A stretch of DNA of 64,000 nt from Lycium barbarum (Eukaryota > Streptophyta > Magnoliopsida > Solanales > Solanaceae), in contig NC_083343.1 in NCBI RefSeq assembly GCF_019175385.1, positions 55,388,457 to 55,452,456 of the forward strand, given 5' to 3'. Positions 60,258-64,000 of this stretch are shown here, one piece after another. Both the position numbers and the translations under genes were made by a program. How positions within the stretch are numbered: position 1 is the first letter of the stretch; each line of letters opens with the position of its first letter. The notes under the pieces were generated by a model. The model searched no databases. It was not told the origin of the DNA and saw only the letters and a list, made by a program, of their open reading frames with translations.

Positions 60258-60616
60258 TGTTACACCTTGGAAATTTCATGTCGTCGCATAGTGAATGAAC
60301 CAACGCGAGCTTAAGGGTTACATGAAGTTATTCAGACTATAATACGGATGTTTAGTGGTCTTATAATGCGCACGTTAAGATCTTGAAGTTATATGAATTG
60401 ATGAAATAAGAATTGATAAGGACAAGTGGAGTATATGTGAGGTTTAGGAAAGGTTCCGTAAACTATGGTGTTAAGGAGTGTTTGGTAAGGTTTTGAGGAC
60501 GAGTTATAGGGATGTTTAGATCATTAATGAAGTATTAAACAAGTGTTAAGAAGGTTTTATAAGGATTGGGGATCAAATGAAACGACGCGGACAACTTCGG
60601 AAAAAGCTGTGAGTTC

Positions 60617-60770
60617 CACGACCCCTTTCACGGACCGTGAAACTTTCCACGGGCCGTATACTGGTCCGTGGAATGCCCAGCAGAGATGATGATTTCCTGG
60701 TGGTGATCCGCGACCAGTTCCACGAGCTGTACAATGTTCCACGGACCGTGAAAGTGTCTGTGGAAGTTCC
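60617..60770 (+). repeat. U3 cluster of CACGGACCGTG palindromes (G LTR)
   Basis: CCACGACC, CACGGACCGTGAAA, CCACGGGCCGT, GGTCCGTGG, CCACGAGCTGT, CACGGACCGTG and TCTGTGG follow one another over about 150 bases. Confidence 0.75.
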
Positions 60771-60792
60771 GACGAGCTGAATAAGTTCTGAT

Positions 60793-60800
60793 TATATAAA
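60793..60800 (+). promoter_or_regulatory. Putative TATA box of the G LTR
   Basis: TATATAAA about 25 bases after the palindrome cluster and followed by a C/T-rich leader-like stretch. Confidence 0.55.
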
Positions 60801-62041
60801 TGTGTTCCCACTTCATTAAATTCATTTCCCACATTCCTTCATCTCTCTCAAGACCTCTAGAAGGTTCCATACATTTCATGCACAAAAATTCAAAGGAAAT
60901 TGATGATCAACTTCATCAAACCAACAAGAATCAAGAGTGTGAAACCCATTAAAGTCATCTAAGCCAAGAAATTTTAAAGGAAGCGAGTTAGGGTTTTTGG
61001 TGCAAGAAGAGTATTGCTACTCAAGGCTTGTTACTACAATATCTAAGGTAAGTTTTATGATATTTTCATGATGTTAAGATATTTAGAGGTTAAACACTTG
61101 GATTGTTGAAGAATATAGAAAATGGGTCATAAATGTGGGAATAGTGCTATTGTTGAGTAGTAGTTTGGAATGAATCCTGAATATGGATATGTTGTGATTG
61201 TAAGTAGATTATGAATGACATTTAGAACATGGAATGAGAACTATACGTTAAAGAACATAATAGTGAATTATGACCATGATTATGGGGAAATTGAAGTAAT
61301 GTAGATAAATGATGGTTGTTATTTATGATATTATGAATGATGTTACGGATGTTTTGGAGTTGGTATAGAATATGGGAAAAGTTTCATAAACAAAGGAAAT
61401 GTTGTCCAAAGTTTCCTAGAAATAGTAAGCACATTTAAGTAATCAATTGGCTAACGTTCGTACAACTTCTCTTGAAGGTAGAAAAGCGAAAATTGAAGAG
61501 GAAAGTTCAAGCGATAGAGTAACTAGACGAAAAGGTATGTAAGGCTAACCGTTTTCCTTCTAAGGCATGAATCTTTCAAATTTTCCATGATCTTCCTATA
61601 CGATGGGGACTATGAGTCCACGAACATACGAAGCTACATACGCATATGATTAAGAAAGGAAATACAATACAAGCATGATGATGGTGATGACGAGTATAAG
61701 TATGAGTAATCCTAGTGTAATACAAGATGTCTATGAAACTAATAATTCTAAGTATGTTTTCATCGATGCTTCTCCTTGCGTACTCTCACCTTAAATTGTT
61801 AGTTCCTTCACGGTGAGATATGATGTTGATGATTACTCCATAATATAATCGGGGGTTCACGACCTTTATGTCACCCCGACATAGCCATAGTTGCCTTCAA
61901 ATCCTAATGTATGTCTTTAATGATAAATGTATAATGATGCTAAGTCATGATATGTCTATGAAATGACCAATAATGTAGGTTTATGATATACTTATGCGAA
62001 GTACTAATATGTTAAGTTATGAATGATTATGTGACGATATG

Positions 62042-62198
62042 ATTACACCGTGCCTAGATGGCCGGACATGTCACCGCTAATGTGGGCTGCTTATGATTAC
62101 ACTGCGCCAAGATGGCCGGACATGTCACCGCTAATGCGGGCTGCTTATGATTACACCGTGCCTAAAGGGCCGGACATGACACCACTAGTGGGCGGCCT
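62042..62198 (+). repeat. 54-bp tandem repeat, three copies (G LTR)
   Basis: GATTACACCGTGCC...GGCCGGACATG...GGGCTGCTTAT units start at 62042, 62096 and 62150, the last diverged, followed by a partial GATGGTTACCCGGACACGGG. About 200 bp upstream of the hairpin. Confidence 0.9.
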
Positions 62199-62398
62199 AT
62201 GATGGTTACCCGGACACGGGTTAACGATGAGGATTATGAGGTGATGATACATGTGATGTGATGACATATTTACCATGACCATATAAATATGCGTTATATG
62301 TACGAAATGTATTCACCTATGAAACTCATGCAGGTTATATCTTCCTCTTATGGCTCATGATCTTTCTATTACGCTTATTTCATTCTTGTCTTACATAC

Positions 62399-62419
62399 TC
62401 AGTACAATGTTCGTACTGA
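62399..62419 (+). promoter_or_regulatory. LTR hairpin TCAGTAC-N7-GTACTGA (G LTR)
   Basis: Perfect arms, 460 bp from the LTR end; GACGTCC then GGACGCTGTG follow. Confidence 0.7.
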
Positions 62420-62879
62420 CGTCCGTTTTCTTTGGACGCTGTGTTCATGCCACAGGTAGACAGGGAGGTGAGCTTGATCCAGACTCATAGGAGTTGTTAG
62501 CTGATTGAGAGCACTCCATTATTCCGGAGGTGCTTGATCATTCCTTTGTGTATATATATATGCATATTTTGGGCACGACGGGGTCCTATGCAATCTTTAT
62601 GTCTAGCACTTCAGTAGAGGCTCGTAGATGCGCAGTGTGGGTTATATGGTCTCACAAGGTCACTACTGTATATATGTATATATGCGTATATTATCATTTT
62701 GATAGCCGAGAGGCTTATGTATATAAAAGTATTTATGTTCCCAAATGAAATATGATTTTCTTATGATTTGAGTATGAATTTGATAAAAGAGAGTTAAATG
62801 AGTATGATGAGTAATAGAACGAGCGGTGCTCGGTGGTTAGCCCCGGGTACCTGTGGTGGCCCCTCGTCGGGTCGTGACA

Positions 62880-64000
62880 GAAATAAGTGCGGGTACTTGG
62901 ATTTCATATTTTCTTCCACTTCCCATGTCATTTCTTCTCGGTTATTGTTTCTCCATAAAACCTTAACTGAGGCCACTTCTTTGTTTCTAAGCCTCCATAC
63001 TTGCCTATCTAATATGGCAACGGGTACCTCTTCATAAGTCAAATTTTCCGTCACTTGAACATCATTTAATGGCACGATCCTAGTAGGATCTCCAACACAT
63101 TTACGAAGCATAGAGACATGGAAAACTGGGTGAACTGACTCCAAATCAGTAGGTAAATCTAATTCATAAGCCACTTTGCCTACTTTGCGCACAATCTCAT
63201 AAGGCCCAATGTACCGGGGACTAAGCTTCCCCTTTTTGCCAAATTTCATTACACCCTTTATTGGTGACACTTTTAAGAATACCCAATCTTTCACTTGGAA
63301 CTCTAAGTCCCTTCGATGATTATCCGCATAGGGCTTTTGACGACTTTGGGCTGCTAATAACCGATCTTGTATGAGCTTAACTTTCTCTATGGCTTGCTGG
63401 ACCAAGTTTGGCCCTATCAATTTAGTCTCTCCTACCTTGAACCTCCCAATTGGGGATCTACACTTTCGCCCGTATAAAACCTCATACGGTGCCATTTGGA
63501 TGCTAGAATGATAACTATTATTATAGGCAAACTCAATGAGGGGTAAGTGATCATACCAATTACCTCCAAAATCTATCATACATGCCCGGAACATCTCCTC
63601 AAGAGTCTGAATGGTACGTTCGGCTTGTCTATCAGTCTGCGGGTGAAATGTCGTGCTAAGGTTCACTTGAGTGCCCAAAACCTCTTGGTAGGACTTCCAA
63701 AAATTAGCTGTAAACTGAGTTCCTCTATCAGAGATAATAGATACTGGAACACCATGGATTCGCACTATCTCTTTAACATAAAGCTTTGCATACTTTTCTG
63801 CCACATATGTCGTTCTGACGGGTAAGAAATGAGCTGACTTCATGAGTCTATCCACAATCACCCATATAGAATCATATTTACGTCGAGAATGGGGCAAGCC
63901 TGTAATGAAGTCCATGTTAATTACTTCCCACTTCCAAGTTGGAATTTCTATAGCTTGCATCAATCCGCCCGGCTTTTGGTGCTCGATTTTCACTTGTTGA
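62880..64000 (-). pseudogene. pol: Element H integrase and chromodomain, partial at window edge
   Basis: Minus-strand frame, stop-free from the window's right edge to 62880 and then read-through into the G LTR (ending at 62794). It holds the tail of the zinc-finger region ([12 protein letters not shown]), the first catalytic Asp (NMDFITGLP), the second (ISDRGTQF) and the Glu (DRQAERTIQ) at D-x35-E spacing, the SH3-like C-terminus and a chromodomain cut after KYPHLF. It is closest to A's integrase (MDFITGLP, IEIPTWKWEV). The last few codons, tail and 3' LTR are missing because the G LTR abuts it directly. RT and gag would lie beyond the window. Confidence 0.92.

Larger units (their letters stand above)
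56112..62879 (+). mobile_element. Element G: 5'-truncated Ty3/gypsy chromovirus
   Basis: Plus-strand gag (from its nucleocapsid part) through chromodomain (56112-60054), inverted repeat and polypurine tract (60221-60257), 3' LTR (60258-62879). The 5' LTR, primer site and first part of gag are missing, replaced by the end of the J LTR. At the other end the LTR abuts an integrase in the opposite orientation (element H). Confidence 0.9.
60258..62879 (+). repeat. Element G 3' LTR
   Basis: 2622 bp, TGTTACACCTTGG...GGGTCGTGACA. U3 has ACGGACCGT-type palindromes (60617-60770) like those of A. TATATAAA at 60793-60800 is a good TATA box candidate. The hairpin is at 62399-62419. Confidence 0.9.

Overview
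This window is plant nuclear DNA, almost entirely LTR retrotransposons stacked in and on one another, as expected of gene-poor pericentromeric heterochromatin. The coding sequence belongs to the Ty3/gypsy chromovirus type. It has gag with a CCHC knuckle, a DPGS protease, an FIDD reverse transcriptase, RNase H, an HHCC and D,D-x35-E integrase, and a C-terminal chromodomain that fits the Tekay/Del clade. LTR termini of the TGTTACACC/TGTAACGACC...GGGTCGTGACA kind and the initiator-Met tRNA primer sites suggest a dicot, most likely a member of the Solanaceae. That assignment rests on recalled resemblance, not on a search. I see no intact host gene, no functional tRNA or rRNA gene and no CRISPR array.

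Layout. 1-1945: decayed plus-strand 3' noncoding retroelement DNA. 1946-22911: element A (minus strand, gag-pol 4521-9319, broken). Its 5' LTR was split by element B (11864-22839, minus strand, TSD CACTC), which is nearly intact: I see one nonsense codon and one frameshift. 22912-24958: a junk LTR fragment, then a truncated A-like 5' LTR with primer site (C). 24959-44221: a three-level nest. Host element X (minus strand) received element D (26424-42036, TSD TTATT), and D's right LTR received element E (32338-41261, TSD GTAAC). E is a non-autonomous element with long LTRs. It has no gag or pol, but it carries a 181-codon acidic repeat-containing ORF at the position where gag normally starts. 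D carries a broken ORF that resembles the family databases call putative plant transposon protein. 44222-46044: an LTR fragment and a DUF4283/zinc-knuckle pseudogene of LINE-ORF1 type. 46045-49019: element F (minus strand, 3' LTR plus integrase/chromodomain remnants). 49061-51155: an isolated LTR (I) with a 22-base G run and seven tandem repeats. 51156-56111: remnants of plus-strand element J. 56112-62879: plus-strand element G (gag to chromodomain, many stops, 3' LTR). 62880-64000: integrase of a minus-strand element H that runs off the window.

Functional logic. The autonomous types (A, B, G, H families) would supply Gag, protease, RT, RNase H and a chromodomain integrase targeting heterochromatin. 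E shares their primer site, leader, pre-PPT inverted repeat and LTR hairpin, so it plausibly moved in trans on their proteins. Every autonomous copy seen here is now broken. Many breaks are Gln, Arg or Trp codons turned to stops, the pattern expected from decay of methylated cytosine.

The most interesting signals are structural and shared by otherwise different families. (1) A 21-bp TCAGTAC-N7-GTACTGA hairpin occurs in all twelve family LTR copies, about 400-535 bp from the LTR 3' end. (2) An AACATTCG-N4-CGAATGTT inverted repeat sits 16-17 bp from the 3' LTR in all six readable cases. (3) GC-rich palindromic motif clusters lie in U3, and tandem repeats lie upstream of the hairpin.
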